DNA of 64,000 nucleotides from Paragordius varius (taxonomy: Eukaryota > Nematomorpha), in NCBI GenBank assembly GCA_964247055.1, contig OZ176055.1, positions 6,014,001 to 6,078,000 of the forward strand. Reading direction: 5' to 3'. The notes under the pieces were generated by a model, which searched no databases, had not been told where the DNA came from, and worked only from the letters and a program-made list of their open reading frames with translations. Every line of letters begins with the position of its first letter. Within the stretch, counting starts at the first letter, position 1. The position numbers and the translations under genes are program-made. Positions 1 through 12,529 of the stretch are shown here, piece after piece.

Positions 1-829
1 ATCAAACCTTAGCCACACGTGTTGTAAAAATACGTCTAATAGTATTCAACCCTTTTTGGTGTTACCACTTGATATTAGGGTATGATATGTATTTACATCA
101 AAATATCTCAAAATTTGGTAATATTTAAAAACTTTACAGTTTTTTGCATTATAGTTTTTAAGTATCTCACAGAATATAAATATTTTTTTGGATATTTACT
201 TATACACATAAAAATATAATTTATGTTATAATATTTTTTTATAATTAGTTTGATTCGAAACCCCAAACCCTAGCCAAAATCATCCAAGATACATTTGTCA
301 CAGAATACATAAATAGTTACATATGCCCTCAAACTAAACAAACGGTATCAACAATCTATATATATATACCAAATTTTTTACAAAAGGATAAAAATAGAGA
401 CATCTGGTTTATGAGTAAATCCTACCCCAATGTAAAACTAGGTTTGGTTTTATGATTTTAGGAGGAAAAGTTTACGATGGGTTAATTCAACGCGGTTCGG
501 TATAATATTAGTAAAAACTGCGATTTCGATTTAAATTTTTAAAAAATCCGTTCCTATTTAAATTTTTTATAAACTAAATTGGTTCTGGCTTTAACTACGC
601 AGGTTTTGATCACTTTTTCGGCTTCGATTTTTGAGCCCTGATTATATATATTTTTAACTTTTGTTTGTAATCATTTAAACATTAGAAGAGAACATTAGGA
701 CAGTTTGTTTTTACGTTCTAATGAAATTTTTTTCACAAATTTCAATAAAATCCACATTATACAAACGTCCTTTCTTTACAGAATTTGCCATAAATAAACC
801 AAAATATATATCCATTTACATTATAAAAG
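1..829. other. Probable USP-gene intron with a hAT-like remnant
   Basis: No coding stretch is seen here. An acceptor at 828-829 opens the next exon, so this is probably intron or the 5' flank of the deubiquitinase gene. Bases about 465-638 look like an old hAT end: the stretch has scattered GGTTC/CGG words and finishes in GAGCCCTG, which read on the minus strand is CAGGGCTC, a common hAT terminus. No target duplication could be fixed. Confidence 0.35.
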
Positions 830-2267
830 GTTCAAGCAAGAAAATCCTTATCGATTCATAAATTCCCCGAATATGCCTTAATTCTTCAACTCAAATGTTT
901 CAATAACATGACCCTAAATAATAATAACAACACCTTTCAAGGTCGAACCACAGACTCAAATGTAAGAAAGCATCACAAGCAGAAAACTAATTTTGATTCT
1001 AGTCCAATTAACAAGGCCTTACAAACCCATTCAAAATATACCATTACGACCACCAATGATAAGCCATATAATAAATCGAATCAATATATGCATCAAAACT
1101 CAATTACTCGCACGAATGAATCTCCCGCATCATCATACAAAAAAAGTTTTTTGTTTGGAATAGATATACCCTTGACATTCAATCCTAACCAATTATTTAA
1201 AGGTTATATAATTTTATATATATAAATATCTCAATCAAGCTAATTTGTATATCTTAAAAATTTAATTTTAACGTGGTTAAAGTCATTTTATAAATCCATA
1301 GATTGCCCAGCTTTCATATTTTAACGGCAAAATTTAACTAGTGTTTTAGAGGATCCGTTTTTATTTGGTGTCGGAAAACTTTATTTTAAACATTTCTAAG
1401 GGATATTTATATAAAAATGTTTAACAATAAGTTTTGATCCAGTTCTTTGTGAAATAGTTCTTTTCTTTCGATACAATCTGTTTTTAGCAGTTTAAGTTGT
1501 TAAAAATCCCTATCCTTATTATCCAAATTAAACGAGGACAGCCGGGTTTATTGGTTTCAATATCGAATAAGGTTCTAATGGGCTCATCCCGATTGTTTAA
1601 AATAGATTTTAGCTAGGGTTTTTTAGTTAGTTTGATAGATAAAAACTTAAACCTCAAAAATTTTACGTAATTGATTGTTTCATGTGTATCTACAGGTTTG
1701 ATTGACAAAACCTCGAGCAATATGGCAAGAAATTCTTCCGGTACAGAAACATACAAACTCCGAAGCCTAATTTGTCATCAAGGTTTAACCTTGTCCAAAG
1801 GGCATTATTTGACATACGTGAGATATAACTATTGTGTTTTTACCCCCAAAAAACTTGAAGAAATTAAGCAATTACTACACCCTTCCAATGATGCAAACGG
1901 TGATGTGAACAAACTTTGTTTTGACTTGGAAAGGTTTAAAAAGTTTAGGAATAAAGAAGTGGAAGTCTGGTATAAAATAAGTGATGATTGCATTGAAATT
2001 ATCCCAGATATCGAAATTGAGTTACATAATCAATTTTCTCCAGGTAGTAATAATAATAATAATCCAAAGGATTCAATTACGGACAAATCCCAAAATAGTA
2101 TGGAAAGGAGAAATAATAACTTAGTTCCATACCTTATAATTTACACGAAAGAAAAAATGCAAAATAGACTTTATCCAGCAAGGAAAGTTAGGCCATATCT
2201 GTATTTTAAATGGCTTGTTTTATTATACATGTCTGTAGCCATGTGTGAGATTTTTCGTTTTTATTAA
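830..2267 (+). CDS. USP-family ubiquitin carboxyl-terminal hydrolase, C-terminal part (USP1-like)
   Basis: Cysteine protease that removes ubiquitin; only the C-terminal part of the catalytic domain lies in the window. Two exons are seen: 830-1202 and 1696 to at most 2267, joined in phase (AAA G | GT). Exon 1 encodes KSLSIHKFPEY...LQLKCF, the strand before the His box; the Cys at the usual Arg of 'LKRF' also occurs in USP1. It is followed by an Asn/Thr-rich insert. Exon 2 encodes the His box (SLICHQGLTLSKGHYLTYVR), then an insert of about 60 residues, then WYKISDD and PYLIIYTK, the usual end of the fold. The Cys-box exons must lie before base 1. The last ~45 codons before the stop at 2265-2267 resemble nothing known and may be read-through of an intron starting after YPARK. 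The family call is firm; USP1 is an inference from the LKCF motif and the late insert. Confidence 0.72.
1203..1695 (+). other. Intron of the USP-like gene
   Basis: Splicing AAAG|GTTATA to TACAG|GTTTGA joins two parts of the USP fold in frame (NQLFK-G-LIDK). The 493 bp between hold stops in all frames and no recognisable repeat. Confidence 0.6.
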
Positions 2268-2507
2268 ACACTTTTTTGACATTGTGGAGAAAAATACAGT
2301 GTTGAATTAAATATATAACTAATGACAACATACATGTAAATTAAATACCCTTTTAGCGGTTTAAAATACAGATATGGCCTATAATAGCTATCTCGTTACT
2401 GTATACTATTTTATAATTCATATTTTTATATAGGTATGTAAGTACACATTAATTATTATTGTGATAGTGACATTTTATCTACCCATTTAATAATTGACCT
2501 CTTATTC

Positions 2508-2513
2508 AATAAA
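2508..2513 (+). promoter_or_regulatory. Candidate poly(A) signal of the USP-like gene
   Basis: AATAAA 240 bp past the last stop. In sequence this AT-rich the hexamer is common by chance, so support is weak. Confidence 0.25.
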
Positions 2514-2668
2514 TTTATTTATACCAATTTGTTACCATATATTTGGGTAATTAATTCGTAGTAGTAGAATGATTTATAGGATATAAATTTCCCAAAGTAT
2601 CTAATTAACTTTAACTTATATCTCTTTTATGTTTTGCCTTATTTTAAATTAAGGCGCATTGTGTAGGA

Positions 2669-3970
2669 CAGGGGTGTCCAAAAATGGCTTCTCGGGCCAC
2701 GTTTTACAAAAAAATTAGCAGGTTTTATCAAAATAATTAGCAAGTTTTAAATATTTTATGATATTTCAATTCAATCATGCGACTTACGGCATATATATAT
2801 ATATATGTGCTAATTTTATATTGTGTTGGCAATATTTGGAAAGACTTTATAATTGCGTACAGTTAACTCTTAAAATAAAATTTGAAAATAATTATCTTTA
2901 CGGTTTTCGTCTATAAAAATTTTAAAGTAAAATTATAATTCTTATTTTAAAGAACTCATATCACTTTACGAAATCTAATTAGGGGTAATATGCGGTATGT
3001 ATAACTAATTAACGATCTTATAACCCAGTTTTCAAAAGGGGGCGTAGAAAAATTTGGAGAATTGACCTTAATTATATGTTATTAAACATAATATTTATTA
3101 TTATTTGGTAATTGGTTTATTTTATTTAATATTATTTTTAACTTATAAAGTTACAGTATTGGTAAGTTATCATTATTAGATTATTAAATTCAGACATATT
3201 GTATTTAATTATATTTTCTTTTACTGGTTCTTAATATACCATTTTTCATGTAAAAACAACATTTTTTTAACCAAGACAACCTTTCATCAATCATACGGAA
3301 CATTTTTAAAATTAAAAACATTTTTTTATTTTATGCAAATTTAATTATATATTATATATTTATTTAATTTTAAGTTAATGTAATTATATTTTATATTTCA
3401 ATTATGATTTTTATTGTTTAATCATCAATATTTGATGGTAAATTAATTTTCAAACATTTTTGTTTTGCTCATAAATTGCATTATTTATTTTTATTATTTT
3501 TTTCTTTTACAACGTTAATTTCACCTATTCAATCAATTTATACAATTTACACTTCAAGAGTGTGTTTTTAAAGTTGTCCTTCATTTAAAGTTGGTCCTTA
3601 CATTTTTTGCAGTTTGCCTACAATCGTTTGTAGGTAATGATCTATTTTTTTAATTAACCTAATCAAATTAATATTTTTATAGTAAAAACAACTTTATTTG
3701 CTTCAAACTAATTTTCTTTAATTTAACAATATTATAAACTTATTAATGTTTTAATTAAATATTACAATCAATATCCCACAAAACTTATTTTTCATATAGG
3801 TAAAAAATTTTTTATAGAAAATAATAAGGATATACGGTTCTTTTGAAAAAAAGTTGGTATTCAGTAAAAAAGTTTAGGTTAAATAAAGAGAATAGGATTA
3901 AAATGAGAGGATAGATGAATATTTTATTGCTTCAAAAAACATTTGGACGGCCGCATGTTGGACATTTCTG
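2669..3970. mobile_element. hAT non-autonomous element, 1,302 bp
   Basis: The element starts CAGGGGTGTCCAA followed by a GGCTTC..GGGCC word and ends GGCCGCATGTTGGACATTTCTG, so the two ends are inverted copies of each other (CAG..TGTCCAA and the GGCC block). It is flanked by 8-bp direct repeats that differ at one base: GTGTAGGA at 2661-2668 and CTGTAGGA at 3971-3978. Eight-base duplications and CAGGGG ends are diagnostic of the hAT superfamily. No transposase frame is visible inside; the interior is plain AT-rich DNA. Six or more other copies or ends of the same family occur in the window. Confidence 0.75.
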
Positions 3971-3978
3971 CTGTAGGA

Positions 3979-5459
3979 TATTAGTTTACTTTTTATATAA
4001 TGGCTTATTTTTTGTTTGATAAAATTAAAAACAAAGAGATTGGGTTTAATTTAATACATATATTGAACAAATTTAGGAACAATTAAAATAATATATTTTT
4101 TCATTAAATATTTTTTATATATTTGATGCTGGCCATATTCATATCACACTATTTCAAATATATAACTGTATTTACTGTTAATTTTTTAGATGATTTCTAC
4201 GCGAGGACATAATTTTCATAGAACGAGATCATAATAGAAACACAGTTTAGAATATAAGTATCAAATTAAATACCATATTTAAAGAGTTTTTTTATACATA
4301 TAATTGACGGATTATTTTATGATAATTTATCTTTTTGCCAATTAATAATGTTAACTTTGGGGTTCATAACCTTTTTTTTAACACATTCCTACATAGATGT
4401 TTTGTGATTGATTACAATTTTTAGATTACAAAATAAGACTACTAAAATGGGAATATGATAATTAAGCATAATTGAATATTTTGGTAGATATCCATAGCCA
4501 TACATTAATAGGATTTTATTCCCTGTAGATAGGGAAGGGTTCGTTCTGTCCATAAAAAAATGAGTTTTTCACTCCTCCTTAAAAACTTATTATTAGTATA
4601 CCAATTTTTTTGTAATAATATTGTAAAATTATGTTAGATAACAATTACATGTTGATAATATTGCGGGGATTCGCTAAAAATTACAAACATTTGCATAAAG
4701 TTCAAAGAAGGGTTTTACATTCCCGAACCATAAATTTTTTAATTTAATCATATATGTTAATATGAAAAAAATAGTTTGTTTTTGTTATTACTATTATTAT
4801 AAATCTATTAATTAAATATACCACATATATTGAATAAAAGTATGATGATCATTGTTGGCTTAAATGTATCAAATAATACAGAAATGATGCTATATTTTAT
4901 GTCCTAATAAAATTCAGCTTCAAAATTCTAAACTAAATTGGTCTTTTTGAAAAAATCCTTCATTACATACTTATGGAATATATAGCACACTTTAGATAAA
5001 GATTGAATGTTAAATAAAATCCTTTAAGATTTATGTGTTATTTTTTAAATTAAATTTTTACCGTAACTCTGAGCGCTTTTAATATCAAGCAAGCAGTTAA
5101 TTTTATAAATTACGCATTAATCACATATCCATCTCTGTTTTCTAAATTAACATTAATAATAGGGAAAATTGCTTTTATAAAACGCGGACAGGTAAGCTTA
5201 ATATGATTGGCAAATACCAATTTTATAACATAAAGATTTAAATAAGATTCTAATTAAATTGTCCTTTAAATATATAATATAATCACTAGCGTAAATCTCG
5301 TGCCCGAGGAAGTCCTTCAGACTTTTTTTGGGAGGGGGGGGATATTTGAAAAAAGGGATTAATAAAATGATCCATATATGTGGATTATTTCGAAACATTA
5401 TTTAATACTATGATCTCATAGGATTTTCTAAATGTTGCATTCATACTAATATATTGTTT
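3979..5459. other. Intergenic, nothing recognised
   Basis: AT-rich DNA with no convincing exon, tRNA or bounded repeat. The short minus-strand frame near 5200-5400 covers a run of G/C bases and has no family resemblance. Confidence 0.5.
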
Positions 5460-6400
5460 ACTGGTGTAAAGGCCCCAAATTGATGGCAAACGGAAAACAC
5501 CGCTATACTATAATTTTTACCTTTTTATGCGTAATATTTAAAGCCTTTATTGAACTCGTGGCTTCTTAAGTTTTGAAAATTATATCCAATGCCACACCAT
5601 TTTTGTATGGCGTCTTTGTTTTAAACCGGTAGACCCCTACCCGTAGGCCTATATGGAAAAAGCGCTGAGACCATCGTCTCATGGGTTATTCGAAAAAATA
5701 CCTCAACACTAAATAATCATTATATGATGGCGTATTAGACATAAAGGCCCCAAATTAACGGTTAATAAATAAAGGCCTGACCTTAATTTTTACCTAGTTA
5801 CGGGTAATATTTCGGACTTTACATAAGCTCATGTGGCATAAGTTTTCTTTAAAATAGTTCCAAAACAACCTAATTTTTATACAGTGGCGAAGTTTTACTC
5901 CCTACCCAGAGGCTGATACAAAAAAAGCGTTGGAGTAAAATTTTTGCCTTTTAACAGGGAATACGTGGAATCCTTATTGAATTTTTACGGTCTCATACCT
6001 TGGGCGAAAAATAGAATCAAAAAATTTTTTGTGGACTTTGTTTTTGAAAAAAAATGGCATTTTACGGGGGGATCGGGTAAAAAGAGGCCTTAATTAAAAA
6101 AGCGAGCAGACTATGTTCGGCGCAATCGAAAATAAACAAAAATTATATTTGAAATTGAATGGTCCAACACGTTCTCCGGAAAATTGTCTCAAAGACACGA
6201 TTTTTGTGGACTTCGTTTTCAAAAAAAAACCGTTTTTTACACGGGGTGGGCCCCAACTGGGGGCCTAATTCAAAAAAGGGCGAAGCTATTGTCCAATCAT
6301 TCATTAATGATTATATTTTTTCGATATTTGGATTTGAATGGGTCTACCGGTTTTCCGGAAACAGATCACATGGCCAGTATTTTCCATTTTTAAAAATATA
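5460..6400. repeat. Degenerate long-unit tandem repeat
   Basis: Blocks beginning AAGGCCCCAAATT recur at about 5467 and 5742, each followed by AATTTTTACC and a GGTAATATTT word. The GTGGACTT..GTTTTC/TGAAAAAAAA word recurs at about 6031 and 6210, each followed by a GGGG/GGCCCC block. Unit length is roughly 180-280 bp and copies have drifted far. The stretch is clearly richer in G+C than its surroundings. Two overlapping plus-strand frames at 6159-6413 cross it but their translations look like repeat read-through. Confidence 0.5.
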
Positions 6401-6639
6401 TAAATTATTGTAATAATTATCTTCTTAATTTTGATGATAAGGGTTACTAGTTTGCAATAAGTCGCATGATACAATTCTAAATTTGGTATTTTTTAACTAT
6501 TAAATAACTAAAAAATTATTTATAATATGTTTCAAAGGACCAAAACTTTTGCTTCTTTCAAAACAAAATTGGTAAAATAGGTTTAGGATAGTATCATTTA
6601 TAATAGAAAAATAATGCTTATTAAAACCATTTTAATTGA

Positions 6640-8010
6640 AATCAGGTTGCATTATAGCGTGGCTTCCATCCATCTTTTGCGATGGTTTTCTCCAGGGATT
6701 GCAACCTATACCATTAATCTTTGGAAGCATTTTGAATTTACAAAACAATTCAAAAAACTCAAATAAAAATAAATAATACATTTAATTTTTAATTTCCACA
6801 CAAGGAGTAAACCTTATTTTTTTATTTTATTCTATTTTATTTGAATCTTGTTTTCGGGGTTTCAGGTAAAAGGAGAATATAATAACTTTGTATAGCTTAT
6901 ATCTGAGATTCGAACCGGTTTAAAAAATTTTGAAGCGATGTGGTTCTTAAACGGTCGAAACCGGAGACAGAATGGTTTCAAAGAAATCGAAAATGGAGCA
7001 GGGTGATTCCTTAAAAATATAACGGTTCAAGAAGAGCTTCTTTACATTTGAAACCGGATTCATTTCGGTTCCAAACTTATCATTAAATGATATTCATACA
7101 ACAGTTTTATAATAATTTAATAAACTAAAATATCAATAATTGTAAATCAAGTATAAATTTTTAGAAAAATTAAATGGCCAAATGTATAAGTAACAAAGGT
7201 AGGTAGTAAGTGTAATTGTATTCACTATCGCATCTATGGAGTAAATCTTATTTAACATTAAAACATCATTGTGCCAAGCAAATCGGTCATCAGACTACTA
7301 CTCAGATCCGAAAATATAAAATTTAGCGTAAAAAAGTTCCTTTCTCCGTTATATGTAACCGCTATAACGTAACCTTACATGATAAATTAAGATTTTTAAA
7401 TCTGCAGCCAAAAATCTTAAAGGCCTAATGTAACCATGTACCGCGGTTTGAGTACACTGATACACATTGTGTGCTCATTTTTTATGTTTTCGGTAATTTA
7501 TGGACCCGGTAGTTTATAATTTTTTCCAGATTCATTAATTAAATGTTCTTAATCTATGTCTATATATCAAAAATCTAATAAATCACTAGGTCTATGGTTT
7601 TCCCACAACTGTTAAATGTAAGATAATCAAAAAATCAATATGGTATTTCAATTTTAATAGGTTACGAGGAAAAATGTTATCATATGATTAATTTTTTAAA
7701 AAAATAATATTTAAACAATAAATTTACAAATTATAGTGGTCATTACATTTTGATGGGAAACTAATTGTTATATACTATACAAATTAATAATAAATGATAA
7801 TTTTAGCGATGACTTATTTTTTGTTCAAAAAATAAAACCATATGGGAACCACTTATTTTGGTGGTAGAACCGGAGCCGAACTGGTTCCTGGAGGGTTAGA
7901 ACTAAGCTAATTCCTAGAATTTGAAAATGGAATGGAGGTCGTTCCCGACTCCTGCTGAAATCTGAGGAACTGGGTTACGGTTCGATGTGTGCCCCCTTCC
8001 GTTGGCTTAT
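6640..8010. repeat. Cluster of hAT-like terminal fragments
   Basis: Several short blocks carry hAT end signatures. 6647-6708 has inverted arms AGGTTGCA / TGCAACCT. 6895-7080 and 7865-8000 are rich in GAACCGG/ACCGGTTC words, as in hAT families with CGGAACCG termini. 7441-7461 reads CCGCGGTTTGAGTACACTG, the complement of the CAGTGGTACTCAAACCGCGG terminus seen whole at 56285. No complete element with target duplications could be closed. Confidence 0.4.
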
Positions 8011-11000
8011 GTGCTTATATTTTATTGACTTAACTAAGTTTAAAAAGGTGTTATCGAAGTTAATACCATTTGACTGAAAAAGTGACAGAAAAAATAATTA
8101 AAAACCGGAGCCATTATCAATTTTTTCCTAGAAAAATTTATCAAACCATGAGGGAAACTGCACCGGTTTCATACAAATTGCTACATTTGTTTAAAATATT
8201 AAATGCTGTAGTCAATGATGTGTCTTTCTTTTGATTAATTTTTAATTCTCATCACATTGGCTTACGTTTTAAGGGTACTATTATAGGTCTCAATAATTAT
8301 CTCACGAATAATATGGATGTTTAATTAAGTTGCAATTTAACCGTAACATTCGCGGCCTCCCTTATTAAATTATCCTCTCTTATTTGCTTTAAAATAATAT
8401 TGTTTAAAAGAATTTGATCATCAAAATATACATAAATCAATTAATGTTAATTATTAAGTATTATTTTTTTCACAATAATAATTCCAAAAATTTAATTAAA
8501 TTTATATTTATAATTAAATTGTCATTTAAACCAACTCAAGTTAGTATACTAGTTTTTTTCTATTTTTAATTTGAATATACAAACAAATAATCTGATACAA
8601 TAGCTAAGTGAATGAATAAATACAACACAAGAAGAATTGCCAATGTGCGAAAATTGATTGAAAACAGATCTTATTAAATTACTAATTAATTTTGCGCGTA
8701 GCTGATATAAAAATGTTATTCGCAGATATTTTTATAGGCTACACTAGACTTATTAATGTATTACAATTTTGAAAATTTTATATAAAAAAACGTTTTTTTT
8801 GGCTGCCATTATAAACAAAAACTACTAGTTTGAAAAGGCAGAAAAAATTCTAATTAATCATGAGACAAATTCAACTTCTTTTTGGTATCTCTAAGTTAAG
8901 TAGAAAAAGACACATAACATATTAGCAAATTATAATTTTAGTTTCTCTAAATAATAATCAATAATCTCTGTGATGTGGTCGTTTTTTTTGTTAGTTACTT
9001 AATGCCATACCAATCGAGAAATTATCAAATCCAATCCATTTTTTCCTAACATTAAAATTTTTTTTTTTAAAAAAAGGCGGAGGAGTATGATAAAAATCTT
9101 AAATTTTAAATTGCCCAGAAGTAATTATTATAGAGATAGAAGATAACATGTTTTTTACTGTTTTTTTAAAAAGATGGATGGTTTCATCATAAAATATTGG
9201 AAAAATTGATTAGATATTGTGATGCTGAGACAAACTAATTCACTAATCAAATCGATACGTCAATAAATGTTAGGCAAAAAAATAAAAATATTTTTAATTT
9301 TTAACATAAAACTAAACTTTTTAAGCAAATAATATTTAGCATGCTCATCTCTTTCATTGCTACATTCTCATATTTTTAATTACTATTGTGCGGTGTGAGA
9401 CAGTGATGTCCAACAACAATTTCTAATGTCAATTCATTTTTTTGTTATCTCTTATTATAATGGATAAATTTGTAATTCAAACAACTTTTTATGTGAATTT
9501 AAATCAAATATATATTATTACATCATTATTTTATGGAATGAAATGTGGTCAAGAAGAAAGAATATTTTGTGATAATTTATGATTCTTATATCAAATTTTA
9601 GGTAAGACATATATCTTTCTTACCATCCTAACGGTCACTGCACATGTACAAATTATTTTATAGCAACAAATTATTCTTAAGATATTGATTGTACATGCAC
9701 TCAGATTAATGATAATCCTCGAAAATTGATCTACTTAGAAGAAATATTAAAAACTTATCACAATTTTAGTTAATATATCTATCGATTGGATTTCCGCCGG
9801 TATTTAGCATACGTTTTAACAATTTTTTTATCCATCGAAAATTTTTTTATACACAAAAATTTAATTTGTGTTTCCTTAATTATTTTTTTCACGAAAAAAA
9901 AGCAGTATCCTCACAATGGCATCCAAAATCTGTTGGATGAAATTCTTATAGGAGAAAAAACAATTACGGACCAATATTTAATTAACACATCGTTATTTGA
10001 ATTAGCGCCAAAGGATTAATTTAAAATAAGATATATTCATTCAACTCCTATACTAAATACTTTATTATATCTTTTGTTTGCAATTTCCAATTTCCGATAT
10101 ATCAGATAAAATACCATCATTCCATTTCATTCCATATTTCATTTGATTCGATATTTATTAATTTTTATTATATTTCAAAATTAACTAATCCAGCTGGTAT
10201 TGGAGCTACTTTTTTTACTTAGGTATAATAAAAAAATATAAGAAAAATAATAATAAAAAAATAATTAAGTTTGATGGGGAATTTTAGAGAAGCAACAAAA
10301 AAACCGTTAAAACAACAACGAAATAAAATTCTTGGATTAACAATACATAATATGAATGGAAAATGGAATAAAAAAATAATTAGCTAAATCACCCTCCATA
10401 TTACATCAAATTAATACGAGAAAAGCAAAAATTTAATTAAATTTTTTGTGCCCGGAATTTATGCCAAAAGAAAAAAACGACCATTATTCATTATCCATTA
10501 TTTAATTTTAATTTCACCAAAATTATCTTTAAACTGAATTTGAATAAAAAATGAATATATAATATAATCGCGAAATAAACAAAATTTTGAATAAATGTTT
10601 TAACCTACTCTCCCCAACCTAACCTGTAATGTAATACGGCCAAACAAAATAAATAATTTCAATAAACTTAATATGGAGTATGTTTAGAATGTTCACACCT
10701 AAAAACTCTGTGAAAAGCAAGCAAAATGATTAGTTATCAACAGAATATAACTGCACAGCAAACGAAATTGGGCATTATACTCATTCAATATATTCGATTA
10801 CTCAAAAGGTAAATTATATCTTTTTGTTTTTGTTTGGAAATTTAAATTCGAGCCCGTATGATACTAAAACCGTGGGCCTAAATGATCTTTTATAGCCCTG
10901 AAATATATATTTAATTTTTTAATGTCGTAGAGTATATAAATATATGTTTATGTGTCAAACGACAGCTAGCTATTATCGGTATTTTATACTGTACGGCCAC

Positions 11001-12196
11001 TTGAAACAAAAAATATGATTAATGTGGCCCTTTAAATTCTTTTGTTGAGTACAATTGATTTGGGTATAACTTTTTTTTATAATTTTCCACAAGGCTTTCC
11101 ATATTCACATATTTGTAAGTAGAATTGGGTGTGTTTTAGCGGTCAAAAATAATAACCTGGTCTGTTATGAATCAATTATTATTTATAATAGTGTGATAAA
11201 AAAAGCTATAATTAAAAATTCATAACGATAAAGTTTAACAATTTTTTAGATGAAAATTATTGGTTTTTATATAATTATTTTTATCATGTGATAAACGTAT
11301 TATTTAAAGATTGTTAACCAGTTATTTTTAATAGCGATCATATTTGTAACTTCTTGCTTCTAAATTTTTTTAAACATTTAATTAAAAATATACAAATTTT
11401 TTAATTTTTTATAGGAGAATCAATTAAAATAATATATTCCTTAAAATAAAACAAAAACTCTGATAAATGGTAATGGCTTATTTTTTGTTTATAGTTTCAA
11501 CTGGGGGTAGTTTTCATATCGTTAAAAAGAGGGATAACTGGGCTCAATTATTTATGCAATCTATGGACTTTTAGGTGCAAATAAAGAAAATGTAAAAACA
11601 CCATAAAACATCCATAAAATTTTTTAGAGTTTTAATTCGTTAATAATACTCAAAAATTTATGATTAAGCAAATTTTTAATAGATTCGCTTCTCATGATTA
11701 AAGTTTGGAGCTATAAACACTGTAGAAGTTACGAAAATAAAAAAGTTGAGCTTTCTTTAATAAAAAAGGGAATGCTGGATGACAATTTTTTTAATTGTTA
11801 TATTATAGTATTTTATTATAATTTTCACTCCCTTGGGACCAAACATACCACTCCAAAATATATCTTTATATTAGAAAATATTGATGTGTAATTAAGTCTT
11901 ACCCAAATCCAAACGAATAATTTAATAAAGATAAATACGTAACGAAAACGCAGATAAACTTATTCAAAAAATTTGCCTAAAAAATATTTAATTTTATTTA
12001 AGATTTTTTAAGTCTGTTTTTATAATTCATTTACAAATTTTTGTGGGCCCCACATAAAGTTTCGGAAAGTGTCGCCCCTGATCAAAACAGAAAAATTGTA
12101 TTATTTATCTAATGCACATATGATAATGTTGACTAATTTTTATTTCGAGGTTTTTATCCATAAAAAATGCAATATCAAGTTTTTAATGAATATATA
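8011..12196. other. Intergenic, nothing recognised
   Basis: Strongly AT-rich. Short open frames (for example 9786-10019 and 11694-11891 on plus) are low-complexity Ile/Phe/Asn/Lys strings without motifs or sensible splice context. No RNA gene seen. Confidence 0.5.
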
Positions 12197-12521
12197 CCAT
12201 TTACACTTCAAAATTAAACAATTAAAATTCACCCTGAAATATATTATTTTTTTTAAGATTTAAAATACTTGTATTTTTGATATTTCTAAAAATATGAAAT
12301 TATGTTTAAAATAAAAATATACTGAAAAAATAATAAACTTATGCCATAAAGATATATCTCATAAAAAATATGAAATTTTGTTTAAAATAAAAATATACTG
12401 AAAAATTAATAAACTTTTGCCATAAAGATATATCTCATATTAATGATAAGTTATATTAGATCGAAAACACAATTTAATTTTAGGGGATTTTTAATTGTTT
12501 AAGGGAGAATTTGAATCATGG
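12197..12521. mobile_element. MITE with CCATTTAC ends, copy A
   Basis: Starts CCATTTACACTTC and ends in the inverted form (..GAATCATGG), with TATA on both sides, consistent with a TA target as used by Tc1/mariner. The core matches the other three copies: an AAAATTAATA/ACTGAAAAAATAATAAAC block, then a GATAAGTTATATTAG block and CGAAAACACA. This copy carries an internal tandem duplication: about 72 bp ending in AGATATATCTCAT occurs twice (about 12290-12361 and 12362-12433). Confidence 0.6.
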
Positions 12522-12529
12522 TATAATTC

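Noticed and set aside
6159-6413. Two overlapping plus-strand open frames of 69-84 codons
   Set aside because: They lie in the degenerate G+C-richer repeat block, and neither has a motif or splice context.
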